Position numbers and translations under genes: made by a program. The notes under the pieces are model-generated. The model saw only the letters and a list, made by a program, of their open reading frames with translations. It searched no databases and was not told the DNA's origin. This document shows positions 63,877 through 64,000 of a stretch of DNA of 64,000 bases, in pieces (positions within the stretch are counted from its first letter, which is position 1; each line of letters starts with the position of its first letter). This DNA is from Pseudarthrobacter sp. fls2-241-R2A-127 (GTDB lineage: Bacteria; Actinomycetota; Actinomycetes; Actinomycetales; Micrococcaceae). The stretch lies in contig NZ_JARVSF010000009.1 of assembly GCF_030209355.1 (NCBI RefSeq), positions 274,513 to 338,512 of the forward strand. Reading direction: 5' to 3'.

Positions 63877-63946
63877 AGGCCAGTGCCCGGTCAGTCTGGT
63901 GGCGGGCAGTCCTGACTGACTGCGCCCGCCGCCAAACGTCCGGTGC

Positions 63947-64000
63947 CTAGGTGTTCTTCCCACGGAGATTGTGAACGCGGTCGATGGGTGATTTGCCGCC
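63947..64000 (-). CDS. C-terminal end of an unidentified protein, cut by window edge
   Basis: On the minus strand the frame encodes GGKSPIDRVHNLRGKNT followed by TAG. The fragment of 17 residues is too short to name. The open frame at the very edge and the convergent layout with the MoaD-like gene support a real gene. Confidence 0.35.
   Translation of the reverse strand, partial: GGKSPIDRVHNLRGKNT

Overview
The window is about 64 kb of high-GC actinobacterial DNA. The gene order rpsF-ssb-rpsR-rplI ... dnaB, the copper operon csoR-copZ-copA, the class F sortase, the WXG100 protein and the frequent GTG/TTG starts all point to the Micrococcaceae, most likely Arthrobacter or Pseudarthrobacter. 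This assignment rests on recognised protein sequences and gene order; no database search was possible.

Positions 1-39.5 kb hold a large exopolysaccharide (EPS) or surface-glycan locus. It contains an initiating polyprenyl-phosphate glycosylphosphotransferase (18861-20453), at least seven glycosyltransferases, two Wzx-type flippases, an O-antigen-ligase/Wzy-type polymerase, a Wzz-like chain-length protein and a multi-spanning GT-C-like membrane protein. A tightly coupled cassette at 13764-18832 (two DegT-family aminotransferases, a hexapeptide acyltransferase, an SDR epimerase/dehydratase and a Gfo/Idh/MocA dehydrogenase) should make one or more acylamino-sugar nucleotides. Secreted proteins are scattered through the locus: a 1563-residue protein with an N,N-dimethylformamidase-like domain, DUF4082 and Ig-like repeats; a PKD-domain protein; a TIM-barrel-like protein; and two GH16-type glycanases with intact catalytic motifs. 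A 906-residue LuxR/LAL ATPase regulator sits beside the initiating transferase. A nearby divergent promoter (25.97-26.13 kb) carries six copies of a TACCTAA-type motif. An unusual fusion of nucleotidyltransferase, P-loop kinase and a C-terminal domain is coupled to an aminoglycoside-phosphotransferase-like kinase at 32.6-35.5 kb.

Positions 39.5-51.5 kb are conserved chromosome: rpsF-ssb-rpsR-rplI with a strong terminator, a YdcF-like membrane protein, a PhzF isomerase, an FMN reductase, a membrane-anchored L7/L12-like protein, dnaB preceded by a cluster of DnaA-box-like sequences, a tandem-hotdog thioesterase, DoxX, a MATE transporter and small membrane proteins.

Positions 51.5-53.9 kb are visibly less GC-rich and carry three unrecognised genes, one of them a small secreted four-cysteine protein. 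This looks like a small acquired island. After it come a CGNR-type regulator divergent from an EamA transporter, an orphan WXG100 protein, a DUF2277 protein, and the copper operon with two tandem near-palindromic operators. Next are a candidate structured small RNA with a strong terminator, a universal-stress protein, a class F sortase with a proline-rich repeat protein, and finally a beta-propeller protein translationally overlapped by a MoaD/ThiS-like protein ending in Gly-Gly.
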